Source: Chitinophagaceae bacterium | GTDB taxonomy: Bacteria; Bacteroidota; Bacteroidia; Chitinophagales; Chitinophagaceae | Reading direction: 5' to 3' | DNA: 15,477 bases | NCBI GenBank assembly: GCA_014379785.1 | Contig: JACMLD010000032.1 | Coordinates: 1-15,477 of the forward strand | Shown here: in pieces, positions 7,839-15,153 of the stretch | How the letters are laid out: the number at the start of each line of letters is the position of its first letter | How positions within the stretch are numbered: position 1 is the first letter of the stretch | Made by a program: the position numbers and the translations under genes | Notes under the pieces: model-generated | What the model saw: the letters and a program-made list of their open reading frames with translations, nothing else | What the model was told of the DNA's origin: nothing | Database searches by the model: none

Positions 7839-7861
7839 AACCAGGATACCAAACCTTCAGA

Positions 7862-8437
7862 ATGGAATTGAACGACACGGTGATCGTGAGATTGCTGGGG
7901 AATCGCGACGAAAAAGCTTTTGAACAGGTTTTCAAAACTCACTTCAAAAGCCTGCACGGCTATGCCTTTTCGATTGTAAAGGATGAAGTCGCTGCCGAGG
8001 AAATGGTTCAGAATGTCTTTTATAAAATCTGGGAAAAAGCCGACCAGCTCAACATTACCGCGCCGATAGCAGCATATTTATACCGTTCGGTTTACAATGA
8101 AAGCCTGAATTATATAAAACACCAGAAGGTGAAATCAGTTTATAAAGCACATAAGACTTACGAGATGAAGGACGAGACGGACAGTGCCTCAAAAAAAGTA
8201 TTGCTGGGTGAGCTCGAAAACAATCTGCGTGTTGCGCTGAATGACCTGCCGGAGCAGTGCCGGACTATTTTTCAGCTGAGCAGATTCGACGAACTGCGAT
8301 ACCGTGAAATTGCAGATAAGCTGGGCATCTCAGTGAAAACGGTAGAAAACCAGATGGGAAAGGCATTGCGGATACTCAGACTAAGACTTGCAGATTTTCT
8401 TCCTTTGATTGTGCTGACATTGCTAAATATTAAATAA
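7862..8437 (+). CDS. ECF-type RNA polymerase sigma-70 factor (Bacteroidota FecI-like family)
   Basis: A 191-residue ECF sigma factor with region 2 at about 18-88 (AFEQVFKTHFKSLHGYAFSI, then EEMVQNVFYKIWEKA) and region 4 at about 118-172. The region 4 helix-turn-helix is YREIADKLGISVKTVENQM, which contacts the -35 element. The short hydrophobic C-terminus (FLPLIVLTLL) is usual in this Bacteroidota family. I chose the ATG at 7862 rather than the in-frame ATG at 7784: MELNDTVIVRLLGNRDEKAF is a typical N-terminus, and the -7 box at 7831-7838 lies between the two. The fecR-like gene follows after 27 bases, so this sigma factor is probably held by that anti-sigma factor and released by an outer-membrane signal. 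Likely targets are the downstream genes of the same operon. Confidence 0.92.
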   Translation: MELNDTVIVRLLGNRDEKAFEQVFKTHFKSLHGYAFSIVKDEVAAEEMVQNVFYKIWEKADQLNITAPIAAYLYRSVYNESLNYIKHQKVKSVYKAHKTYEMKDETDSASKKVLLGELENNLRVALNDLPEQCRTIFQLSRFDELRYREIADKLGISVKTVENQMGKALRILRLRLADFLPLIVLTLLNIK

Positions 8438-8464
8438 CCATACTTGAAAGTACAACCTGACGAT

Positions 8465-9436
8465 ATGAACGACGAACTGCTGATCAAGCATATGCTTGGA
8501 GAAGCGACTGCCGAAGAGCAGGAGAACGTTGAGCAGTGGCTGCGGGCCAGGCCGGCAAATCAAAAGGTCTATGATCATGTTGTTCTGATATGGGAGAAAA
8601 GTCTTGAGGTGCCTTCTACACGCCAGGTGGACGCAGGTGCTGCCTGGGATCGTTTTCGCAGTGTCATTTCGACCGAAGGGAGAAATCCCGACGCCCTCAA
8701 ACGAGTGATCGGGATTTCTCCCTTCGGTCGAAATGACTTTCTGCGCGTGGCAGCGATTTTCATTCTCTTGATCGGCGGCGCATTTACAGGGTATTTTCTT
8801 TTTAAATCGCCAGCAAATCAGATTGTAAGCACAAATGAAAAGGCACTGGTTAAAAATCTTTCAGACGGTTCAATCGTAACGCTCAATAGCCACTCAAGTC
8901 TCTCGCACCCGAAGAAATTCCGCGGTAATAACAGGGAGGTCAATCTGAAAGGAGAAGCTTTTTTCGATATAAAACCGGACAAGACAAAACCATTTATCAT
9001 TCATGCAAATGAGGTAGACGTAAAAGTGGTGGGTACTTCTTTTAATATCAAAACAATAAATGGCAAAACGGAAATAATTGTAGAAACCGGCGTTGTTGAA
9101 GTGTCTTATAAAAGCAAAATGCTCAGACTTTCTGCCGGACAGAAAATCATTACTTCTATCACAGATGACGTTCTCGCTGTTGAGAAAGTAACCGACAAGC
9201 TCTATAATTATTACCGTAGCAAGGAGTTTGTCTGCGACAATACGCCCCTCTGGAAGCTGGTAGAAGTGCTCAACCAGGCCTATGATGCGGATATCATCAT
9301 TGAAAGAAAAGAATTGAGAACGCTGCCATTGACAACAACTTTTTCAAACGAGCCCCTCGAAAACATACTAGCCGTTATTCAGCAGACATTTGCCATTACT
9401 GTCGAAAGGCGTGGCAAGCAGATCATTCTCAAATAA
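8465..9436 (+). CDS. FecR-family anti-sigma factor carrying an in-frame palindromic insertion
   Basis: A 323-residue inner-membrane anti-sigma regulator, counted from the ATG at 8465; a TTG 21 bases upstream (8444) is in frame but less likely. Residues 1-66 are the cytoplasmic sigma-binding part (LLIKHMLGEATAEEQENVEQW). One transmembrane helix follows at 92-113 (FLRVAAIFILLIGG). The periplasmic FecR domain is at about 122-220 (LSDGSIVTLNSHSSL, GEAFFDI, VVGTSFNI), then a DUF4974-like domain at about 254-320. In this system FecR receives a signal through the periplasm from an STN domain and frees the sigma factor. Residues 67-91 (VISTEGRNP through SPFGRND) are encoded wholly by a perfect inverted repeat (8663-8737) and look foreign; they fall between the sigma-binding part and the membrane helix. 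The next gene starts 9 bases downstream. Confidence 0.92.
   Translation: MNDELLIKHMLGEATAEEQENVEQWLRARPANQKVYDHVVLIWEKSLEVPSTRQVDAGAAWDRFRSVISTEGRNPDALKRVIGISPFGRNDFLRVAAIFILLIGGAFTGYFLFKSPANQIVSTNEKALVKNLSDGSIVTLNSHSSLSHPKKFRGNNREVNLKGEAFFDIKPDKTKPFIIHANEVDVKVVGTSFNIKTINGKTEIIVETGVVEVSYKSKMLRLSAGQKIITSITDDVLAVEKVTDKLYNYYRSKEFVCDNTPLWKLVEVLNQAYDADIIIERKELRTLPLTTTFSNEPLENILAVIQQTFAITVERRGKQIILK
8663..8737. repeat. Perfect 29-bp inverted repeat (REP/MITE-like) inside fecR
   Basis: Bases 8663-8691 are the exact reverse complement of 8709-8737, leaving a 17-base loop (8692-8708). The ends read GTCATTTCGACC and GGTCGAAATGAC. The 75-bp length equals 25 codons, and the first base is the first base of a codon, so fecR stays open. 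CGCAG (8657-8661) and CTGCG (8741-8745) add imperfect outer complementarity. There is no obvious target duplication and no transposase. The arm pattern GTCATT-CGA...GGGAGAAATCCC resembles the element at 14447-14546. I recall such palindromes as dispersed repeats in Bacteroidota genomes. Confidence 0.9.
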
Positions 9437-9445
9437 TTTTAAACC

Positions 9446-11281
9446 ATGAACCTTTTCCTGAACAAACTGCGCCATATTCTGGCGACAGGCATTCTTTTCA
9501 TCATCGGTCTTCAACTGGATGCCCAGCAGATACTCAACAGGGTCATTCCCATAGATGTGAGTCAGCAAAGACTCGACAATGTGCTGGAGATTTTAAGCAA
9601 CAAAGGAAATTTCTACTTCTCTTATAACAGCAGCCTGGTGCGCCGCGACAGCCTCGTAAGCATACACACGACCACGAAAACGGTCAGACAGGTACTGGAT
9701 GATCTTTTCACCGGCAATATGGAATACATGGAAAGCGGGAGTTATGTAATTATCCGCCGCGCTCCGCTAAAAATTTCACTGGTGACAAACCAGGCATTTA
9801 CAGACGATAAAATCTATACGGTCAGCGGTTTTGTGCTCGATGAAGAATCGGGTGAAAGGATCAGCAATGCCAGCATTTATGAAAAGCAGCGGCTCGTATC
9901 GGCACTTACAAATGAACAGGGCTATTTTAAACTGAAACTGAAAAGCAAATCAAAAACGGCGGCACTTACCGTGAGTAAAGAGTTTTATGAAGATACCACG
10001 GTTGTCATTCAGCCAAAATACAATCAGCAGATCAGCATCAGTATTACTCCGATTACCATCAGCGGGCAGATAGTAACTGTAAGTCCGGGGGATTACCTGC
10101 TGCCGGATACCATCACGATCGACGTGCAAATGGACTCTTCGGTTATGCGATACCGTTATCTGAAACTCGATGCTGTGAAAGTGGAAAGAACAGCGATGGG
10201 TAAACTGCTGCTTTCCTCCAAACAACGGATGCAGAGTATTAACCTGAAAAAGTATTTTACGGAAAGGGCTTTCCAGATGTCGCTTACTCCCGGCCTCAGC
10301 ACGCATGGTGACCTCAGTGCGCAGGTAGTGAATAAGTTTTCTTTCAATGTTTTTGGCGGATATACCGGTGGTGTGAATGGATTTGAGCTGGCAGGCATGT
10401 TTAATATCAACAAGAAAGATGTGAAATATGCGCAGATTGCGGGTCTGTTTAATATTGTCGGTGGCTACATGAAAGGCGTGCAGCTTGCGGGAATACACAA
10501 TACGGTGCTGGACACGGTCAGGGGATTGCAAATGGCAGGCATCAATAATTTTGTTGCTGGAAAATTTACCGGAGTACAGCTCGGCGGCATTTACAATCAT
10601 GTGTCTGACAGTGTTAATGGTGTGCAGCTTGGCGGGATTGCCAATTTTGCGCGAAAAAAAGTGGAGGGATTGCAGATGGCTGGTATCGCAAATGTGGCCT
10701 TCAAAGAGGTAGAAGGTGCGCAGATCGCCGGAATAATCAATTATACCAAACGATTGAAAGGCGTTCAGATAGGGCTGATCAATATCTCTGATACATCAGA
10801 AGGATACAGCATTGGACTGATCAATATCGTTTTGAAAGGATATCACAAACTGGCTTTGTCGACAAACGAAGTGCTGCCTTACAATTTTGCTTTTAAGACA
10901 GGCAACGCGCGGTTGTACAGTATATTGCTGGGCGGACTTGAAACAGGAACATCTAAAGAGGCCTATTCTTTTGGCTATGGTATAGGAAAGGAAATTCCGA
11001 TTGGAAAAAGATTTTCCATCAACCCGGAGATCACCGCTCAGCATCTGTATCTCGGAAGCTGGGATTACCTGAATCTTCTTAACAAAGCGCATCTCAATTT
11101 TAATATCAAGCTTACAAAGTGGATCTCAGTATTCGGCGGTCCGTCTTATGCTGTCTATTATTCCAAACAACCTGCTGCTATTCCGGGGTATAAGTTTGAC
11201 GTGTTGCCCTCTAAGCCCTATGATCTTGGTAAGAATACCAATGGATGGATCGGTTGGAACGCAGGCATTCATCTCTTTTAG
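9446..11281 (+). CDS. STN-domain and carboxypeptidase-regulatory-like protein with 16-residue surface repeats
   Basis: A 611-residue exported protein. A signal peptide covers 1-26 (cleavage likely after DAQ or just before). An STN domain (about 34-105) contains VSQQRLDNVLEIL and FYFSYNSSLV. A carboxypeptidase-regulatory-like beta domain follows at about 124-200 (YTVSGFVLDEESGERISNA). From 312 to 460 a motif G-x-Q-[LMI]-[AG]-G-I-x-N recurs at residues 312, 328, 344, 360, 376, 392, 408 and 424, an exact 16-residue period, then at 439 and 453. This resembles the LA_2272-type surface-repeat family, by recall only. The C-terminal ~140 residues alternate like outer-membrane beta strands and end in Phe. 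It lies between fecR and the TonB receptor, 9 bases after fecR. STN domains usually sit on TonB receptors and signal to FecR, so this protein may be the receptor-side signalling partner. It has no TonB plug. Confidence 0.82.
   Translation: MNLFLNKLRHILATGILFIIGLQLDAQQILNRVIPIDVSQQRLDNVLEILSNKGNFYFSYNSSLVRRDSLVSIHTTTKTVRQVLDDLFTGNMEYMESGSYVIIRRAPLKISLVTNQAFTDDKIYTVSGFVLDEESGERISNASIYEKQRLVSALTNEQGYFKLKLKSKSKTAALTVSKEFYEDTTVVIQPKYNQQISISITPITISGQIVTVSPGDYLLPDTITIDVQMDSSVMRYRYLKLDAVKVERTAMGKLLLSSKQRMQSINLKKYFTERAFQMSLTPGLSTHGDLSAQVVNKFSFNVFGGYTGGVNGFELAGMFNINKKDVKYAQIAGLFNIVGGYMKGVQLAGIHNTVLDTVRGLQMAGINNFVAGKFTGVQLGGIYNHVSDSVNGVQLGGIANFARKKVEGLQMAGIANVAFKEVEGAQIAGIINYTKRLKGVQIGLINISDTSEGYSIGLINIVLKGYHKLALSTNEVLPYNFAFKTGNARLYSILLGGLETGTSKEAYSFGYGIGKEIPIGKRFSINPEITAQHLYLGSWDYLNLLNKAHLNFNIKLTKWISVFGGPSYAVYYSKQPAAIPGYKFDVLPSKPYDLGKNTNGWIGWNAGIHLF
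10379..10831 (+). repeat. Coding tandem repeat, 48-bp (16-codon) period
   Basis: This is the DNA encoding residues 312-462 of the STN-domain protein. Eight units begin every 48 bases from 10379, then two shorter units follow (45 and 42 bases). The nucleotide sequence has diverged between units while the protein motif GVQLAGIxN is kept, so this is an old, selected protein repeat rather than a recent slippage array. Confidence 0.8.
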
Positions 11282-11319
11282 TTTTTTTTACATTTCATGA
11301 ATAGGGGTAAATGTCTTTA

Positions 11320-11344
11320 AAGGTGTATTTATCAAAAGCACCTT
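11320..11344 (+). promoter_or_regulatory. Hairpin just before the receptor start codon
   Basis: AAGGTG (11320-11325) pairs with CACCTT (11339-11344) across a 13-base loop, ending 3 bases before the ATG at 11348. ATCAA (11331-11335) with TTGAT (11343-11347) is a competing, overlapping pairing. This could modulate translation initiation. The stems are short, so chance is not excluded. Confidence 0.3.
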
Positions 11345-11347
11345 GAT

Positions 11348-13702
11348 ATGTACACCAGAACCATTAAACACATTATCCTTTTTCTTTTCTTCATTTCAAT
11401 GTCTCTGGCCCTCAGGGCTCAACTGACACAAACCCTGAGAGGAACCGTTATTGACCCTATTCTTCAGTCGCCCGTCACCGGAGCAACTGTATTGCTGGTC
11501 TCTGCAAACCGAACGGTGACAACAGACGGAAACGGAAGTTTTAGATTTTCCGACGTTCCGGTTGGTAGCCAGCAACTGCGCATCAGCTCAGTTGGTTACA
11601 AGGAAGCAACAATTGATAACATCGTCATCATAGCCGGCAAGGAGACCATTTTAAATTTGCCACTCGAGATTGATGTCAAAACCCAGAAAGAAGTGGTAGT
11701 AGTGGCGAACAGCAGAAAAAACCGTCCACTCAATGAATTGAGCGCTGTAAGCGCCAGGGCATTTACCGTGGAAGAAACACAACGCTATGCAGCAGCGGTG
11801 AATGATCCCCTGCGCATGGCCACGGCATTCGCAGGCGTCGTTTCGACCGATGACGGCAACAATCAAATCGCCATCCGGGGTAATTCGCCCACGGGACTTT
11901 TGTGGAAGATGGAGGGCATGGATATTCCAAATCCGAATCACTTCAGCAACGCAGGCAGCAGTGGCGGTGGTATTTCGATTTTGAGTGCACAGCTTTTATC
12001 GAATTCTGATTTTGTCACCGGGGCATTTGCTCCCGAATATGGCAATGCACTGAGCGGTGTATTTGATCTAAAACTCAGGAAGGGGAATAATAACAAACGT
12101 GAATATTCTCTCCAGGCGGGACTACTCGGATTGAATGTTTCTGCCGAAGGTCCGCTGATGCCGCATTACAATGGGTCATACCTGGTGAATTATCGCTACT
12201 CTACCCTTTCGCTTCTGGATAAGATTGGTGTGAATGTGGGCGATGGTGAAAACAATTTTCAGGATCTGTCGTACAATATTTTTATCCCGACAAACAATGC
12301 CGGCAACTTTACTTTTTTTGGTTTCGGTGGATTGAGCAGTACAAAGCTGAAACCTGATTATGATTCTTCCAAATGGGAGAGGCAGTCGGACCGGTATCCT
12401 TATACCTTTCGTGCAAACACAGGAATGACGGGTATTACACACAACTATCTTTTTGGCAGCAGGACGAGTTTGAGATCGGCAGTTGGACTTTCCTATGTAG
12501 AAAATGGCGGTGATGAGCATTACCTGGAGGACAACAAAGATCTATCTTTGTCATACAGAGAAAATTATCAGACAAAAAAATGGCTGGCGAATTCTACACT
12601 TGCGCATCGATTTAATAATCGGAATCTTGTGAAGACAGGTTTTATTCTGAACCTGGTTGATTTTAATTTCTATCAGAGAGCAAAAGAAAATCCAAATGCG
12701 CCACTCGAAGAGCGAATCAATGTAAGCGGCAATGCAGCAACGGTGCAGGGTTTTGCGGAATGGCAGCACAAGAAGGGAAATAACCTCACGTTCAATACTG
12801 GATTACATTTCCTGACCCTTACGCTCAACAATACCTATTCGGTTGAGCCGCGTGCTTCTGTAAAATGGGATCTCAGCAAAAAACAGTCGATCGCATTTGC
12901 ATATGGTCTGCATGGCCAGGTGCAGCCATGGGGGATTTATTTTGCCGAAAGGCAAAATGCAGGCGGGGGTATAGAGAAGCTGAACCGCGATCTTGAATTT
13001 ACAAAAGCGCATCATTTCGTTTTGTCGCATCAGTACAGCCTTGGCAAAAACCTGCGACTGAAAACAGAGTTGTATTATCAGCATCTGCAGAATGTGCCGG
13101 TAAGCACCAGCGATACAAATACATTTTCCACATTGAATATTCTGGGTGAGTATGTTGCGGAGGCTTTTGTGAACAAAGGAAAAGGAAAGAATTATGGTAT
13201 TGAGCTGGCGTTGGAAAAATATCTCGACAAGAATATGTATTACATGGTCAATACATCCTTGTATCAATCGAAATACACCGCAGCGGATGGAAAGGAAAGA
13301 AATACCCGTTTCAATGGGAACTATGTCGTGAATGTTGTGGGCGGAAAAGATTTTGTATCGGCAAACGGTCTGCGCACTTTTGGTGTCAATATTAAAACGG
13401 TCTATTCGGGTGGTTTTCGTACTACGCCGATTGATATTGCCAGATCGAAGGCGGAGGGATATACAGTATTGCACGATGAGCAGGCTTTTAGCTTACAGAA
13501 TCCCGCATATTTCAGAACGGACCTGAGAGTTAGTATGAAGTGGAATAAAAGAAACCTGACAAGTACATTGTCGCTCGATATCCAGAATGTTTCCAACAGG
13601 CAGAATATTTACAATCAGTCTTTCGACAAGTTGAAAGGCGAAGTGGTTACAAATTATCAGACTGGTTTGATTCCGGTGCTGAATTATAAAGTTGAATTTT
13701 AA
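11348..13702 (+). CDS. TonB-dependent outer-membrane receptor with N-terminal carboxypeptidase-regulatory-like domain
   Basis: A 784-residue outer-membrane receptor. A signal peptide covers 1-24 (cleaved after LRA). A carboxypeptidase-regulatory-like domain spans about 28-108 (LRGTVIDPILQSPVTGATVLL, GNGSFRFSDVPVG). A TonB-box-like stretch KEVVVVA (114-120) and the plug domain (about 133-243: NNQIAIRGNSPTGLLWKMEGMDIPNPNHF, split here by family position, and PEYGNALSGVFDLKLRKG) precede a 22-strand-type barrel to the C-terminal Phe (LNYKVEF). It has no STN domain of its own, and no SusD-like gene follows, so it is not a standard SusCD glycan importer. It starts 66 bases after the STN protein, with a hairpin ending 3 bases before the ATG. 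The substrate is unknown; the sigma/FecR genes upstream suggest induction by its ligand. Confidence 0.9.
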   Translation: MYTRTIKHIILFLFFISMSLALRAQLTQTLRGTVIDPILQSPVTGATVLLVSANRTVTTDGNGSFRFSDVPVGSQQLRISSVGYKEATIDNIVIIAGKETILNLPLEIDVKTQKEVVVVANSRKNRPLNELSAVSARAFTVEETQRYAAAVNDPLRMATAFAGVVSTDDGNNQIAIRGNSPTGLLWKMEGMDIPNPNHFSNAGSSGGGISILSAQLLSNSDFVTGAFAPEYGNALSGVFDLKLRKGNNNKREYSLQAGLLGLNVSAEGPLMPHYNGSYLVNYRYSTLSLLDKIGVNVGDGENNFQDLSYNIFIPTNNAGNFTFFGFGGLSSTKLKPDYDSSKWERQSDRYPYTFRANTGMTGITHNYLFGSRTSLRSAVGLSYVENGGDEHYLEDNKDLSLSYRENYQTKKWLANSTLAHRFNNRNLVKTGFILNLVDFNFYQRAKENPNAPLEERINVSGNAATVQGFAEWQHKKGNNLTFNTGLHFLTLTLNNTYSVEPRASVKWDLSKKQSIAFAYGLHGQVQPWGIYFAERQNAGGGIEKLNRDLEFTKAHHFVLSHQYSLGKNLRLKTELYYQHLQNVPVSTSDTNTFSTLNILGEYVAEAFVNKGKGKNYGIELALEKYLDKNMYYMVNTSLYQSKYTAADGKERNTRFNGNYVVNVVGGKDFVSANGLRTFGVNIKTVYSGGFRTTPIDIARSKAEGYTVLHDEQAFSLQNPAYFRTDLRVSMKWNKRNLTSTLSLDIQNVSNRQNIYNQSFDKLKGEVVTNYQTGLIPVLNYKVEF

Positions 13703-13719
13703 AAAGATAAATCTTAGTT

Positions 13720-14439
13720 ATGAAAAAAGTGAATTTGTTATTGGCAGGTATTATGGTTGTTCTGGTAGTTGGGTCGGTGTCTTGTAAAAAAGTGGTTGGT
13801 GAGGGACCGGTTGTTACTCAGCAAAGAACGGTGAATGGGTTCAATGAGATAACGATGGGGATGTCGGGCAATCTTTATTACGAGCAGGACAGTGTGGTAA
13901 AGGTGGAGATCAAAGCGCAGCAGAATATCCTGGATGTGATTGAGACGGTGACGCTGAACAATGATTTGCATGTAAGAATAAAGAGTGGCACACGGATCAA
14001 ATCTCATGACCCGGTGATCATTATAATCAGAGCGCCCACGATGGCAGGGTTATCTGTCAGTGGCTCCGGGAATCTGAGTGCTATTGGAAAGGTCACTTCT
14101 CCATCTATGAAGCTTAAGATCAGCGGTTCGGGAAATATTTTTATTCCGGAGCTGGTTACGAATTATGTAGAGTCTAATATCAGCGGTTCGGGAAATATTC
14201 ATGTAACTGCGGGCGCTTCTGATCAGGGCAATGCGAGAATCAGCGGGAGTGGCGGCATTGATATGCAGGATGTGGTCACCCGTGCGGTGGATTCGAGAAC
14301 GAGCGGATCGGGTACTACACGTGTGCATGCTGTGCAGTCGTTGAATGTAGAGATATCTGGTAGTGGCAGTGTGTATTACAGGGGTAATCCGGTTGTGAAT
14401 GTGAAGACGAGTGGAAGCGGGAAGGTGGTGAAGATGTGA
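13720..14439 (+). CDS. Head-GIN domain (DUF2807) lipoprotein
   Basis: A 239-residue exported protein of the DUF2807/head-GIN family, which forms a right-handed beta-helix-like structure of unknown function. A hydrophobic signal (5-19) ends at SVSC with Cys22 the likely lipidated residue; the lipobox is weak because the -3 residue is Ser. RTVNGFNEITMGMSGNLYYEQ (split: RTVNGFNEI at 36-44, MSGNLYYEQ at 48-56) is the typical start of the domain. The motif SGSG recurs at 114, 135, 155, 175, 195, 213 and 231, about every 20 residues, marking turns of the helix. It begins 17 bases after the TonB receptor stop and is probably the last gene of the operon, perhaps a surface or periplasmic accessory to that receptor. 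Function is not established for the family. Confidence 0.87.
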   Translation: MKKVNLLLAGIMVVLVVGSVSCKKVVGEGPVVTQQRTVNGFNEITMGMSGNLYYEQDSVVKVEIKAQQNILDVIETVTLNNDLHVRIKSGTRIKSHDPVIIIIRAPTMAGLSVSGSGNLSAIGKVTSPSMKLKISGSGNIFIPELVTNYVESNISGSGNIHVTAGASDQGNARISGSGGIDMQDVVTRAVDSRTSGSGTTRVHAVQSLNVEISGSGSVYYRGNPVVNVKTSGSGKVVKM

Positions 14440-14446
14440 GGACTGC

Positions 14447-14546
14447 TGTCATTCCGACTCCCTCCGCGAAGCGGAGTGGGTGGAGGAATCCCCAGCTATT
14501 AATCCGAGTACCGGCAGGGGATGCCTCGGCTTCGCTCGGCATGACA
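14447..14546. repeat. REP-like imperfect palindrome between head-GIN gene and paaY
   Basis: The ends TGTCATTCC (14447-14455) and GGCATGACA (14538-14546) are complementary with one mismatch. Inside, GGAATCCCC and GGGGATGCC are complementary with one mismatch, and CTCCGC-GAA-GCGGAG (14462-14476) is a perfect small hairpin. The left half follows the same plan as the fecR element: GTCATTyCGA, then GGAGrAATCCC. It fills most of the 125-base gap between two convergent genes and could also act as a bidirectional transcription end. Frames across it are repeat-derived, not genes. Confidence 0.75.
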
Positions 14547-14564
14547 GGCCGTCGTTTCGCAGTG

Positions 14565-15149
14565 TTACTTCTCAAACGGCTTATAACCGCTCTCTTGTTG
14601 GGGGCGGTTATTTTCTATTTCGCGGAGCGGTTCGCATTCATGCCAGTGTTGCTGCATATCGGCTGGCAGTTGTTGATAGAGCGCCGTGCCAGCGGTTTTC
14701 CATTTTATCATTTCATTGCTCACCTCTTTAATTTTTTTTGCTGGAGTACCCGCAATCAGTGATCTCGCTTCAAATATTTCGCCCGACTTTATAAAGCTAA
14801 GTGCACCAACAATACATTCATCACCTAAGATTACATTGTCCATTATCACGGCATTCATTCCGATCAGACAATTGCGGCCAATATTCGCTCCGTGGATGAT
14901 GGCCCCATGTCCGATATGAGCAGATTCCTGAAGAATGACTGTTACACCCGGAAACATATGGATGGTGCAGTTTTCCTGCACATTGCATCCGTTCTCAATG
15001 ATGATCTTCCCCCAGTCGCCGCGGACAGCGGCACCCGGACCGATATATACATTTCTTCCAATGATCACGTTTCCCGTCACGCTTGCAAGCGGGTGGACGA
15101 ACGATGTCTCATGCACGACCGGTATCAATCCTTTGAATGAGTAGATCAT
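14565..15149 (-). CDS. paaY: PaaY-type hexapeptide-repeat protein (gamma-carbonic anhydrase fold thioesterase)
   Basis: A 194-residue left-handed beta-helix protein. Hexapeptide repeats run from about 11 to 135 (VTGNVIIGRNVYIGPGAAVRG, given here as family signature positions 24-44; IGRNCLIGMNAVI at 90-102). The metal-binding His triad of the gamma-carbonic anhydrase fold is His64 (CTIHMFPG), His81 and His86 (AHIGHGAIIHG). LIAGTPAKKIKEVS (131-144) and the helical C-terminus are typical of PaaY/CaiE. PaaY is a thioesterase that clears dead-end CoA esters in phenylacetate degradation. The assignment over a generic gamma-carbonic anhydrase rests on the neighbour: the PaaG-like gene ends 4 bases upstream on the same strand. 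Length matches PaaY (just under 200). Confidence 0.82.
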   Translation of the reverse strand: MIYSFKGLIPVVHETSFVHPLASVTGNVIIGRNVYIGPGAAVRGDWGKIIIENGCNVQENCTIHMFPGVTVILQESAHIGHGAIIHGANIGRNCLIGMNAVIMDNVILGDECIVGALSFIKSGEIFEARSLIAGTPAKKIKEVSNEMIKWKTAGTALYQQLPADMQQHWHECEPLREIENNRPQQESGYKPFEK

Positions 15150-15153
15150 TGTG

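Noticed and set aside
7784..7861. N-terminal extension of the sigma factor from the ATG at 7784
   Set aside because: The -7 promoter box at 7831-7838 lies inside it, the added 26 residues do not look like sigma region 1 or 2, and MELNDTVIVRLLGN at 7862 is a typical family start.
8444..8464. TTG start giving FecR seven more residues
   Set aside because: The ATG at 8465 gives a normal family N-terminus (MNDELLIKHML).
8575..8763. Minus-strand 62-codon frame across the fecR palindrome
   Set aside because: The palindrome is open on both strands because of its symmetry; this frame is antisense to a well-supported gene.
11279..11289. Run of eight T after the STN gene as a terminator
   Set aside because: No convincing GC-rich hairpin precedes it, and the next gene follows after 66 bases on the same strand.
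12803..13474. Minus-strand 223-codon frame opposite the TonB receptor
   Set aside because: Antisense shadow with Cys/His/Ile-rich composition and no recognisable domain.
14315..14575. Minus-strand 86-codon frame (PSEAEASPAGTRIN type)
   Set aside because: This is the usual spurious product of a REP-like element and overlaps the head-GIN gene.
14436..14762. Plus-strand 108-codon frame after the head-GIN gene
   Set aside because: It is translated palindromic repeat running into the antisense of paaY.
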